Assembly: GCF_026627925.1 (NCBI RefSeq)
Contig: NZ_JAPNLE010000011.1
Span: 124,001 to 188,000, forward strand
From: Cupriavidus sp. D39
GTDB taxonomy: Bacteria; Pseudomonadota; Gammaproteobacteria; Burkholderiales; Burkholderiaceae
Length of the DNA stretch: 64,000 nucleotides
Reading direction: 5' to 3'
Made by a program: the position numbers and the translations under genes. Positions within the stretch are counted from its first letter, which is position 1. Every line of letters starts with the position of its first letter. Shown here one piece after another: positions 51,295 to 60,259 of the stretch. The notes below the pieces were generated by a model that saw only the letters and a program-made list of their open reading frames with translations, was not told where the DNA came from and made no database searches.

Positions 51295-54117
51295 TCATGA
51301 TGCCCGTTGCAACGGAAATTTGACCGTAAACTTCGTTTTTCCTTGATAACTTTCTGCCTGAACGGCACCACGATGAAGTTTCGCGATTTTACTAACAAGA
51401 TAGAGCCCCAGCCCGGATCCGGGGAACAATTTTCCCTCCCTACCTCGGTAATTCTTTTGAAATAGCATTGGTAACTCATTTTCCGCAATCGGGTTTCCCT
51501 CATTCACTACGCTAATCTCGAGCTCCTCGTTTATGTTGAGCGTGACCGAGACGCAAACTGGTCGTCCCGGATATGAGTGCCGTATAGCATTGGCGATCAG
51601 ATTCCGAATCGCTATCCGTAACAACTCTACGTCACAGGAGCAAAGTGGAACAGCCGTTGGCACATCCAGCAACATTCGGTCCTCGGGCCACTCTGCCACA
51701 AGGTCCTGCAGCAACGTAATCACAGAGCACCGGTCGAATCGGCGCGCGTCGAAGGAATTAGCTCGATCTAGCGTGAGATAGTCATCCATCATGATACGCA
51801 TACGCTGCACTGCAGCACGAATATTTTGATGTCGCTGCTGATCCTTGACGGACAATACTTCCATACTCTCGGATAATCTCTGCATGAGGATGTCGATCAC
51901 CGCCAAGGGGGCGCGAAACTCATGCGAGACCATTGCGACAAGTTCTCTATATTCTCGATTGGAGGTCCGTTCTTCTTGCAACGTGACATTCACTTCGTCG
52001 ACGAGATCCCGCAGGCCCTCCTCCAGGATCTCGCGGATATCCAATTGGGAGGATATGAGCGCGTTTCCTTTCGCTATTGGCACTGCGCTTATGGCATTGT
52101 CTTGAATATCCAGCTCCGGTTGGACCTGGCGTTCGCCTATACGCCGCGAGAGAGCAAGATTAGCGGCGCCGAGCGCCAGGTATGTCAATGCCATCGCTTC
52201 CAACGCGATCTCACGGACGGACTCCATTGAGCCCACGAACGGAACATCGATAAACTGTGAGAGCAAGATCAAACTGTAGGCAGCGTGCGCAACCAGAAAG
52301 TATCCTAGCCATCTCCGCCGGCTTCTCAAATAATGGATAGATCTCAGAAGCAAAAGAAGAATAGCAACTCCGGTGGTCTGAATCAGGACCATCTCCTCGG
52401 TCTCATGATGGCCCGATCGTTCCGCTAATATGCCGAGCACGCATGCAATGACAGCGAAACTGGCATAGCATCGCCAGTACCTTGTGGAGTGTGACATCTG
52501 CCCGTAAAGCCCCAGGAAACTTATCGCCGCAACGGCCTGCCAAATCAGCCACAGCATACATGGGCTTGTTTGGGAAAAGAAATTCGCGCTGCCAAGCGAC
52601 GGCATCAATAAACCCAGCAGACAAGCATGTATTATTAGCAGCGAAGCGGCATTGAAGACGACAGAAGAGACGGCATGATCACCCATGCCACGCCAATATA
52701 GAAGCTGGAAGAGTAGTAATCCCAATCCACTGGCGAAGAACAGGCTATAATATAGCGAATCCGCAGACCAGCGGGAGTTGATTTGTGCAACTGGAATAAG
52801 CCTTAGCCGTAGATGACCGGAGGATGCAGACGTAAATCGTAGCATATCCAATTGGGAGGATATGAGCGCGTTTCCTTTCGCTATTGGCACTGCGCTTATG
52901 GCATTGTCTTGAATATCCAGCTCCGGTTGGACCTGGCGTTCGCCTATACGCCGCGAGAGAGCAAGATTAGCGGCGCCGAGCGCCAGGTATGTCAATGCCA
53001 TCGCTTCCAACGCGATCTCACGGACGGACTCCATTGAGCCCACGAACGGAACATCGATAAACTGTGAGAGCAAGATCAAACTGTAGGCAGCGTGCGCAAC
53101 CAGAAAGTATCCTAGCCATCTCCGCCGGCTTCTCAAATAATGGATAGATCTCAGAAGCAAAAGAAGAATAGCAACTCCGGTGGTCTGAATCAGGACCATC
53201 TCCTCGGTCTCATGATGGCCCGATCGTTCCGCTAATATGCCGAGCACGCATGCAATGACAGCGAAACTGGCATAGCATCGCCAGTACCTTGTGGAGTGTG
53301 ACATCTGCCCGTAAAGCCCCAGGAAACTTATCGCCGCAACGGCCTGCCAAATCAGCCACAGCATACATGGGCTTGTTTGGGAAAAGAAATTCGCGCTGCC
53401 AAGCGACGGCATCAATAAACCCAGCAGACAAGCATGTATTATTAGCAGCGAAGCGGCATTGAAGACGACAGAAGAGACGGCATGATCACCCATGCCACGC
53501 CAATATAGAAGCTGGAAGAGTAGTAATCCCAATCCACTGGCGAAGAACAGGCTATAATATAGCGAATCCGCAGACCAGCGGGAGTTGATTTGTGCAACTG
53601 GAATAAGCCTTAGCCGTAGATGACCGGAGGATGCAGACGTAAATCGTAGCATGAAGCGTGAAGATCCCGAGGCAGTCGTCCCGATCTGCAAAGCTGGCTT
53701 CCAATGTTCAAACTCGCGAACATGCGGTCTCCCATCTTGCCGCTCTTCTAACAGCCCATTATAGCTAACCGCATAAAGATGTATATTGCTCACGAGCGGC
53801 TGGGAGAGTTCAATCAACGACTCCTCAATCCGTTGGCCTGGCTGTAGAGCGAGTTCAAAGCTCACCCATGTTGTTCCAGCCCGATAGGATATACCCTTTG
53901 AATTTTGGCGATGGCGGAACAATCCGGCCAGAAGGAAGACCTGCTCCGTAGTTAGAATGCCATCATCATCGTTAAATATCGCGATTTTCTGGATGTACTC
54001 GGATTGCAGGTTTGCATTCACTGAATGTCGATAAGCGCTATAGAAACCAAATCCGATTGAAAGGAGAATGATGGTAAGGAGGAGACCAGCTTCTCGGTTG
54101 AAAATAATCCGTAACAT
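51295..54117 (-). CDS. 7TMR-DISM sensor histidine kinase with an in-frame duplicated sensor
   Basis: 940 residues: a signal anchor, a periplasmic 7TMR-DISMED2-like domain (residues ~50-165), then a seven-helix membrane block present twice (residues ~155-423 and ~424-692) because of a perfect 807-bp tandem duplication. A HisKA domain follows with the phospho-acceptor His in MVSHEFRAPLAV, and an HATPase_c domain with N box NLIANAIRHS and G2 box GSGLGLYLV. The G1 box reads VVNEGNPI, so the usual Asp is Asn. Without the duplication the protein would be 671 residues, the usual size. It would autophosphorylate and act on the regulator encoded at 55843-56547. Fourteen helices would keep the kinase on the same side, so function may persist. 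Confidence 0.85.
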   Translation of the reverse strand: MLRIIFNREAGLLLTIILLSIGFGFYSAYRHSVNANLQSEYIQKIAIFNDDDGILTTEQVFLLAGLFRHRQNSKGISYRAGTTWVSFELALQPGQRIEESLIELSQPLVSNIHLYAVSYNGLLEERQDGRPHVREFEHWKPALQIGTTASGSSRFMLRFTSASSGHLRLRLIPVAQINSRWSADSLYYSLFFASGLGLLLFQLLYWRGMGDHAVSSVVFNAASLLIIHACLLGLLMPSLGSANFFSQTSPCMLWLIWQAVAAISFLGLYGQMSHSTRYWRCYASFAVIACVLGILAERSGHHETEEMVLIQTTGVAILLLLLRSIHYLRSRRRWLGYFLVAHAAYSLILLSQFIDVPFVGSMESVREIALEAMALTYLALGAANLALSRRIGERQVQPELDIQDNAISAVPIAKGNALISSQLDMLRFTSASSGHLRLRLIPVAQINSRWSADSLYYSLFFASGLGLLLFQLLYWRGMGDHAVSSVVFNAASLLIIHACLLGLLMPSLGSANFFSQTSPCMLWLIWQAVAAISFLGLYGQMSHSTRYWRCYASFAVIACVLGILAERSGHHETEEMVLIQTTGVAILLLLLRSIHYLRSRRRWLGYFLVAHAAYSLILLSQFIDVPFVGSMESVREIALEAMALTYLALGAANLALSRRIGERQVQPELDIQDNAISAVPIAKGNALISSQLDIREILEEGLRDLVDEVNVTLQEERTSNREYRELVAMVSHEFRAPLAVIDILMQRLSESMEVLSVKDQQRHQNIRAAVQRMRIMMDDYLTLDRANSFDARRFDRCSVITLLQDLVAEWPEDRMLLDVPTAVPLCSCDVELLRIAIRNLIANAIRHSYPGRPVCVSVTLNINEELEISVVNEGNPIAENELPMLFQKNYRGREGKLFPGSGLGLYLVSKIAKLHRGAVQAESYQGKTKFTVKFPLQRAS
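52037..53650 (-). repeat. Perfect 807-bp tandem duplication inside the kinase gene
   Basis: Copies 52037-52843 and 52844-53650 show no difference that I can see. 807 is divisible by three, so the frame is kept (269 residues added). At the outer edges the two junctions share only AT, pointing to slippage or illegitimate recombination, or to an assembly artefact. Confidence 0.92.
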
Positions 54118-54344
54118 GATGGCAAAGTCGTCAAAGGATACATCTGCTAGGCACTCTCCGGAGATAAATGGGTGTTATCTCCTCCGGCGATCGGGAATCG
54201 GATCCGCCGCGGAGGCACTGCAGACCGTATGCAAGGCTCTGGTCTCAGAGCACGAAAGAATGCAGCCGCCGTCGGGCACCCCACAAGAGTCGGTGCAAAA
54301 AGCCCCCTCTCAAGGTTGGTTTAGTTCTTATAGTTCTGTAGTTT

Positions 54345-55807
54345 TCACGCAATCGCCCCCCATTTTTTAGCTTCATGCATCGCAATATCTGCGCGAGCAA
54401 TGAATTTTGCTAAAGGCTCGGTTGGAATATACTGGGCGACACCAAAACTAACTGTCACTCGCTGGGAAAGCGGATTTTTGGAAAGCGATGGCTTGAGATC
54501 GCTTGACGTATTTTTTCGGCGACCGTTACCGCCTGCACCAGATCGGAGTTTCGCAATAGGATCAGGAATTCACGTCGCCACCATCGAACTAGGAGGTCAT
54601 TAGATTGAATTTCCGCTCGGACTAGCTTGGCAAGCTTCCCCGCAATTTGATCGTCCGCTTCGCTGTTATGTCGCTCGCTCTCGTCATCTGAATTATCGAT
54701 ATCCAAATGGATCAGTGACAAGAAAGAGCCTTGGTCTTCTGCTTCACGCATTAGATTTGGCAAAATGGCTGACAATCCCGCTGAGCTCACTTCTCCTACC
54801 TGGATATACCCCTGGGCATGGCGGCGCCACCCATTTTGCACTTTCAATACCGCAAACAGTAAGGCCCCGAGGCAAACAAGAGCCAGTATCGTCGTTTTTG
54901 TTAGGTTGCGTGCCAACGCACCAATCGCTGTCACGAGCTCCTCATTGACATCCTGCTCTACCACCAAGTACCAGCCAAGCTCCGGGAGAAAGCGCGAATT
55001 AATAAGGAATGTACGACCGTTAGACTCATATTCGAGAGAAATAGGAGTCGTGGTACCATGCAGAATTTTATCCGCAATATCGCGCAGACCGTATAGACCC
55101 CGAATCGTTCTGTCAGCACCAGACAATATTTTCCCCGTTAATACAATATCGCCGCTGGGTGTGACAAAATAGATATTACGATGGAACCTCTGCTGGTAAG
55201 ATGCCACCATCGTCGACATCGCGTCCAGCGCGAGTCCAATACCAGTTATACCAAGGAATTCACCTCGATAGTCGTAGACACGATAATTGACAAATATTGT
55301 CATCATATTGCCGTTCGCCTGATCACTGTCCACCTCGGTTCTGTACGGTGTTTGCATGGTCCGCGCCGAAAAGTACCAAGTGTCGTGAGGATCCTCAGCC
55401 TTTAGCCTCTTTAAGATACCACCGGCATAATAATACTGGCGAGTTCTATCGGATATCAGATATGCGGTGAAGGCACCGTATTTGCGCTTTACTTCGGCAA
55501 GGTACTTGACCATCGAGCCCATATCACGCTCCCCGTCCAATATCCAATCCCGTACGAAGGTATCTTGCGCCATGAGCGATGATATTAGCACCGGCTTGAG
55601 AACATCGCGCTGAATTTCGGTATATATATTGTCTCCGGTTAGCGGGAGCATCTGCTCGGAAAGGTAGTTATGGATAATATATTTGGATAGATTATAGGCC
55701 GATGTAATGTTTAACGGTATACCAATAGCAAGAAATACCACAACCCACGTGAACGCGGCATGCCGCCGGGCCAGCTGCCGCCATTTCCTTGACATCTTCT
55801 CACCCAT
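54345..55807 (-). pseudogene. dCache sensor with degenerate GGDEF domain, one frame break near the end
   Basis: The N-terminus has a membrane helix (FTWVVVFLAIGIPLNITSAY), then a ~250-residue periplasmic dCache-type sensor (DTWYFSARTMQTPYRTEV, then FVNYRVYDYRGEFLGITGIG), a second helix (TKTTILALVCLGALLFAVL) and a GGDEF-type domain. The signature reads RWWRREFLILL, with WRREF in place of GGDEF, so cyclase activity is unlikely. The as-read stop at 54455 follows a one-base deficit in the T5 run 54475-54479 (A5 on the coding strand). With one more base the domain finishes normally (NPLSQRVTVSFGVAQYI, RADIAMHEAKKWG) at 54345. It starts 35 bp after the response regulator, on the same transcript. 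Confidence 0.82.
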
Positions 55808-55842
55808 CTTTCCCCCGCTTATTATTCTCTAATTATTGTTTG

Positions 55843-56547
55843 TTAGTCCCTGCGCATCTCGACGGTGGCAGAGAATGTGTAACCAACGCTGTGAATTGTT
55901 TTCACGGGCAAGTCAATACCACACGCCTCGATGACCTTTCGGCGTAATCGTCGCATTTGGGTATCAAGGCGCCGTTGGTCATAGTCGAGGTAATCCCTCC
56001 CGAGAGCTGCGACAAGTTGTCTGCGTGTTACCGGTTGCCCGCACCCCTCGATCAATGTTCGCAAGACGATAAAATCCTGCGCACTTAACCCAATGGGTGG
56101 AATGGCTTTGCTGGATGACGGTGGAATGAGTTTCCAGTTGGTTGCATCTAAGATCCAGCTACTCACGATCGTTGTTTTCTGCGCCGTCATTCGTCGATGT
56201 AATGTGCTGACCGTCGACATCAACTCCTCCAACTGAATTGGTTTTACCAAGTAGTAGTCGGCGCCGCCCTGCAATCCGGAAACTCTGTCCGGCAATCCTC
56301 CCCTAGCGGTGCAGACAATGATGCCGGTCTGGTAGCCTCGATCGCGAATCTCATAAATAACTTCGGTCCCCTGTCCATCGGGGAGTCCGAGGTCGAGTAT
56401 CACGATCCTGTGTATATCGGGAAGGAATATTTCCCGAAAATCAGCAATGGTTGCGGCAGAGATAACCGTGTTACCGAAGGATTCGAGATACTCGGCAATC
56501 TCGTCCCGGAGAATTTCCTCATCCTCAAGAAAGATTATATTAACCAT
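55843..56547 (-). CDS. OmpR/PhoB-family response regulator
   Basis: 234 residues, intact. The receiver domain has the acidic pair in IIFLEDEE, phospho-acceptor Asp in IVILDLGLPDG, Thr in IIVCTARGG and the conserved Lys in YYLVKPIQ. A winged-helix DNA-binding domain follows from ~residue 140 (IGLSAQDFIVLRTLIE, TRRQLVAALG, RLDTQMRRLRRKV, VKTIHSVGYTFS). It is first in a three-gene minus-strand unit with the dCache protein and the duplicated histidine kinase, its likely partner. Targets are unknown. Confidence 0.9.
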   Translation of the reverse strand: MVNIIFLEDEEILRDEIAEYLESFGNTVISAATIADFREIFLPDIHRIVILDLGLPDGQGTEVIYEIRDRGYQTGIIVCTARGGLPDRVSGLQGGADYYLVKPIQLEELMSTVSTLHRRMTAQKTTIVSSWILDATNWKLIPPSSSKAIPPIGLSAQDFIVLRTLIEGCGQPVTRRQLVAALGRDYLDYDQRRLDTQMRRLRRKVIEACGIDLPVKTIHSVGYTFSATVEMRRD

Positions 56548-57446
56548 TTGTCTGTCTGAAAATTAATCCAGCAGGTATTTACTGCTGACGTGGCGTAAAT
56601 GAAGACCTCACCGAAGGTATGGCAGCTGACGTTCTGCTTCTCTTTATTTCGAGAGAGAACCGAATTCTCCCCTTCGAAAAGATCGCCCCCAAAAATGTAC
56701 GCAAGCTGCGCGAGCTTCAAGGGGGCGCCGCGGAAAGAAATGGGAGGGCCACAACACCGGCTGGATCGCGGGGGGGGACAGCGTTGCCATGGCGGTTGAC
56801 GCCAGTCAAGCCAAACGCGGTCCGTTACATATTGCGGGAAAGGCACCGCATTTCGATCACTCTTAATGCCAGAATGGGCAATATTCATATTAAATAATTG
56901 TGAAACGGTCTAGAGGTACATTGCGACAAAATCCCAGCAGCCACCCACCCGGCAACTGAATACGAACGCCGACTTGCACCGCGAGGGAGTGCAAGACCCA
57001 GCTTGCTCTCCCGCTAGGGACGGCGGGAAATCCATCGAGGGTCGCCACCGACAATGTGCGACGAACCTGGCGGGCCACTATGAAATCAGATGAAAACCAT
57101 ATGTATCTTTTGTCGTCGATCTTGATATTGCTTGCCTCCGGTTCACCGCACTTACCCGCGACTAGCAAATGCGTCGCGCTTCAATAGCTGAATGTCTGTG
57201 GCGGATCTATGTCACCCAATTACCTCATCTGGACCCATTGCAATAGGAACGCACCAGGCGTTTGTCAGGCCGACAGTTGTGATCAAACCTAAGACATCTA
57301 GCGAATGCTCATATGCCAAGTCGACTAAGCCAAAATCGGGAAAGTGCCTCGGTGACCATGACCATCGATCTCAAAAATTGTCAACCCACAACAAAGGGTT
57401 AGCATTCCGAGCATAGATGCGGTGGTCATGCTCACGGTTCATAAAC
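56548..57446. other. Promoter side of the signalling operon; mostly empty
   Basis: A 92-codon minus-strand frame at 56890-57168 (MLVAGKCGEPEASNIKI at the start) is the only candidate and has no recognised family. The rest shows nothing gene-like. The region should contain the promoter of the regulator gene at 56547. Confidence 0.35.
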
Positions 57447-57672
57447 TCACATTTCATACGAATCGGTGATCCGATATCTGAGCAATTGCGAGTACTTCTG
57501 GGTTAATTCACCTTGTGTGCGCAATCGCAATGGCAGTCTGGCCCAAGATAGGCCGCAAAATACAATTGCGATTAGCCTGCGCCTGCCCTTGACGAGCGAC
57601 GAGGTTCGCGCGGCGATCGATAGTGGATCGTTTCGCCATCCCACCTTGGTTCTCATCCGTTTGCACGGGAAA

Positions 57673-57720
57673 CCCCGACCTTCAGGCCGGGGAGGGATAG
57701 CACGCGACGCGAAGCGTCGC
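57673..57720 (-). repeat. Right-end hairpins of an IS200/IS605-type (IscB) element
   Basis: Two adjacent hairpins: CCCCGACC-TTCA-GGCCGGGG (57673-57692) and the perfect GCGACGC-GAA-GCGTCGC (57704-57720). Subterminal palindromes like these mark the right ends of single-strand transposing elements that carry iscB or tnpB. They sit just after the C-terminal end of the iscB remnant. Confidence 0.65.
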
Positions 57721-57739
57721 CCCTGTGCCCGCTCTCCTT

Positions 57740-58909
57740 GGTAGATTGCGCTACGAGAGTAACCGTATCCGTCGCCGCGCTGCACGATTCTGCAATAGCG
57801 GTGAGAGATACCCTGGACCACCCCCAAGGTGGTCTGAATGTTGAATGATCCTGTGGCGCGGAGGGCCACCCGGCCAATATGTTATCCGACCTTTTGCCCG
57901 GTAGGGACATCGGCTCGCACCATCTCTCCAGTCTGGAACCCAAATGCTCGCTTGCTACGCATCAGGTAGCTGCGCGGGAATCCCGTCGCCGTGAGCCTTG
58001 TGCGTTGATAAGCGCCGAGACGGGCACCACGACCCCAAAGCAGACTGAGTCGATAGCGTGCGTCTTGGCTACATCGAGGCACCGGCGGTTGTACTTCGTG
58101 CGACCACCGGACCCCGTCTCAACCGGCAAACCAATAGCCCTTAGTACGTGGCACAGGGACCAGCGCGTCATATTGACGGCCGCGCGTCGGGAAGTGGCGC
58201 TTTCGCCCGGGCCAGGATGCGCTGTAAGCGCTCCGGATCTTTGCACAGGAACTCTGCCAAGGTCCGCGCGGCCTTCTTGCGATTGAGCACGCTGGCGAGC
58301 GTCAGATTTAAAGCTCGGTCGGAGCCACCGGCAGCCCGGGCCACGATATGCTCAATTTCGCGCGGCGTCACACGTCGGGGTCTTGCATCGCCTGCAATGT
58401 CAAAGCGCACCAACTCGGTGCTGATGGCAGTGATCGGCGCCAGCGCGCCAGGAATCTGCGCCCCCATGCCATCCTCGTGTCGACGCGGTGCTGCAGGCTG
58501 GGTGTGCCAGCCTGCACTCTGGCTTGCGACGGTTGTCGAAGCGAGTTGCGCGATAGTGCGCATGCGACCGCGCCGCGCACCTCGCATCGCCCAGCTAGCA
58601 GTCAGGCTCAGGCTGAACTGCATGCCTAGGTGAATCAACTCGGCAAGGGAAAGTATAGCGACATGGTGAGCTGAGCCAGTGGTGTCGGACTCCACGTCAC
58701 GCACGATCGCGACGCCGATGGCCTTGGTGCCCGTATCCAGTTTGAGGCGCACCGCTTGCAGGCGGCAATTGGATTGCCGGAGATCCACCAACCGAATGGC
58801 GAACGGCATCAGCCGATGCGCGCGCGCTGCGGCCAAGCAGCAATATCGGTCGCTTCACGCTACACGGCATGAGCGGTTTTCCGCTCTTGTCCGACACAAT
58901 AACTCCCAC
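57740..58909 (-). pseudogene. iscB: IscB, OMEGA RNA-guided HNH/RuvC nuclease, frame-broken
   Basis: GTG 58909 with GGAGAG upstream opens the PLMP domain (IVSDKSGKPLMPCSVKR). After a one-base change near 58855 it continues HRLMPFAIRLVD and the RuvC-I segment RLKLDTGTKAIGVAIV, with Asp present. The HNH region reads EIEHIVARAAGGSDRALNLT. The C-terminus is spread over further frames (AVNMTRWSLCHVL, GLPVETGSGGRTKYNRR, KTHAIDSVC, then FPRSYLMRSKRAFGFQTGEM and SFNIQTTLGVVQGISHRYCR). IscB nicks DNA guided by an omega-RNA made from the sequence just upstream; it is the ancestor class of Cas9. At least three frame breaks make this copy a likely relic. Confidence 0.85.
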
Positions 58910-58921
58910 GGCAATCTCTCC

Positions 58922-59110
58922 TAATAGATAGATGCCCTTACGGGCTGGTGACGCCTCCCTCTCGGGAGGTCTGGTGAGTAGGCCCAAGGGATTACACCTA
59001 GCGTCTCTCGCAGGTAGGGGCGAGAACTGGCGCGCGCACCGGCAGGCGCCGGTGGTGATTCCACCGCTTTCGCGATGGCGCGCAAACCTGCAACCATGAT
59101 CACGTTTCCA
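58922..59110 (-). ncRNA. Candidate omega-RNA scaffold upstream of iscB
   Basis: The ~190 bp before the iscB start hold closely spaced hairpins: GCCC-TTAC-GGGC (58934-58945), CCTCCC-TCTC-GGGAGG (58954-58969), CACCGGC-AGGC-GCCGGTG (59037-59054) and the overlapping GGTGG-TGATT-CCACC (59051-59065). In known IscB loci the guide RNA scaffold occupies exactly this position. The 5' (guide) limit is uncertain because a reverse-transcriptase scrap abuts it. Confidence 0.55.
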
Positions 59111-59196
59111 ACTCGCCACGTCACACGCAGCATGCGGTATTCCCGCACTACGCCGCCGTGCCTGTAGCGGTACGAGGCACGCACGATCAGCTCGCC

Positions 59197-59335
59197 TTAA
59201 TCGAGGAGCGCCTCCACGCCCTGCGCCTCGATGGCCTCGAACGTCACCCCGTCGATACCCAGAGCGCCATTGTTCTTTCTGGCCAGCGCATACGCTTCGC
59301 GTACAGCGCATCTTCCAGTGCTTCGTCGGACAGCC
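59197..59335 (-). pseudogene. Group II intron reverse-transcriptase fragment
   Basis: One frame reads VREAYALARKNNGALGIDGV then TFEAIEAQGVEALLD, matching the N-terminal RT block of group II (class C type) intron-encoded proteins. Only ~40 residues remain. It is fused to the IS5 scrap on its left-strand side. It may derive from the same intron family as the RNA fragment at 11695. Confidence 0.7.
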
Positions 59336-59339
59336 CATA

Positions 59340-59490
59340 CCACTCCCTCGGGATAGTTCGGCTCAATCGCTGCCAAAAGCCGCTGCCATGGCACCACGCT
59401 TTCCATCTCGTCCAGGAAGTGCAGGAGACGAGTCACGCGCTTCTCGCCGTGGCTTTCCGCTTCCGCAAAACTGATCTATTGCTCCATATC
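59340..59490 (-). pseudogene. IS5-family transposase N-terminal fragment
   Basis: Reads ISFAEAESHGEKRVTR then LLHFLDEMESVVPWQRLL and AAIEPNYPEG, the DUF772-type N-terminus of IS5-group transposases, with an in-frame stop near the start. Nothing of the catalytic domain remains. Confidence 0.7.
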
Positions 59491-59656
59491 TCACTCATCT
59501 CTTGGGCACCTACATGACAACGTTTCCAAGCCCCTCGGCGATGACTGCCACGCTGATTAAATCAGATTCGCTATCGAAGTCGGATTGGCTGTGTCTGTTG
59601 TAGATCGCTTTTATCGGCATTGCCACGTTGCAAGGGCTGTCGCGTAAGATGGCGCG

Positions 59657-60105
59657 ATGAAGAAATCAAAATCTCTCTATCACGGTTACCGCTTCCCAGC
59701 GGCGGTCATCAGTTGTGCAGTGCGCTGGTATTTCCGATTTCAGCTCAGCCTGCGAGACATCAAAGAGTTGCTGTTCGAGCGCGGCGTGATCGTCAGCTAC
59801 GAGACGATCCGCAAGCCGGGCACGACGTGGCATCTCGACGAGGTATTCGTCACGCTGCGTGGCGACCCTACCTGCTGTGGCGTGCGGTGGATCAGCACGG
59901 CGCCGAACTCGACGTCTTGCTACAGAAACGTCGGGACAAGGCTACCGCGAAATACGTCTTCAGGTGCGTGCTGGCAACTTGTCCGGAGGCGCCGCGCAAC
60001 ATCGTCACGGACCAATTGCGTAGCTACCCGGCCGCCAAGGCCGAGATCCCCGAGCCCGCGCAGGTCAAACACAAGTTCGTGAAGGATCCGTCCGCCGCCT
60101 TCTGA
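59657..60105 (+). pseudogene. IS6-family (IS26-like) transposase remnant
   Basis: Starts KKSKSLYHGYRFPAAVIS with FRFQLSLRDIKELLFERGV, the IS6 N-terminal HTH. Then ETIR joins directly to KPGTTWHLDEVFVTLRGDP (first catalytic Asp), so a ~25-30 residue piece between them is deleted. After a frame change it continues YLLWRAVDQHGAELDVLLQK and IVTDQLRSYPAAK (second Asp). The catalytic Glu region and C-terminus are missing. Confidence 0.85.
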
Positions 60106-60259
60106 GTAGCACTCCGCTTGCCGATGTTGCGACCCGTCACCTTCAACGTGACAGCGCCGCGTGCGCTCTTCCAGGCACTGGCCCTTGCATTCTCTGGCAA
60201 CGTACCCTCGCCTTTCTGAAGTCGGATGGGCTGAATAGTTACATAACTTAAGTAAAATT

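Noticed and set aside
56890..57168. 92-codon minus-strand frame as a real gene
   Set aside because: No ribosome-binding site, family or neighbour support; left only as a remark in the intergenic entry.
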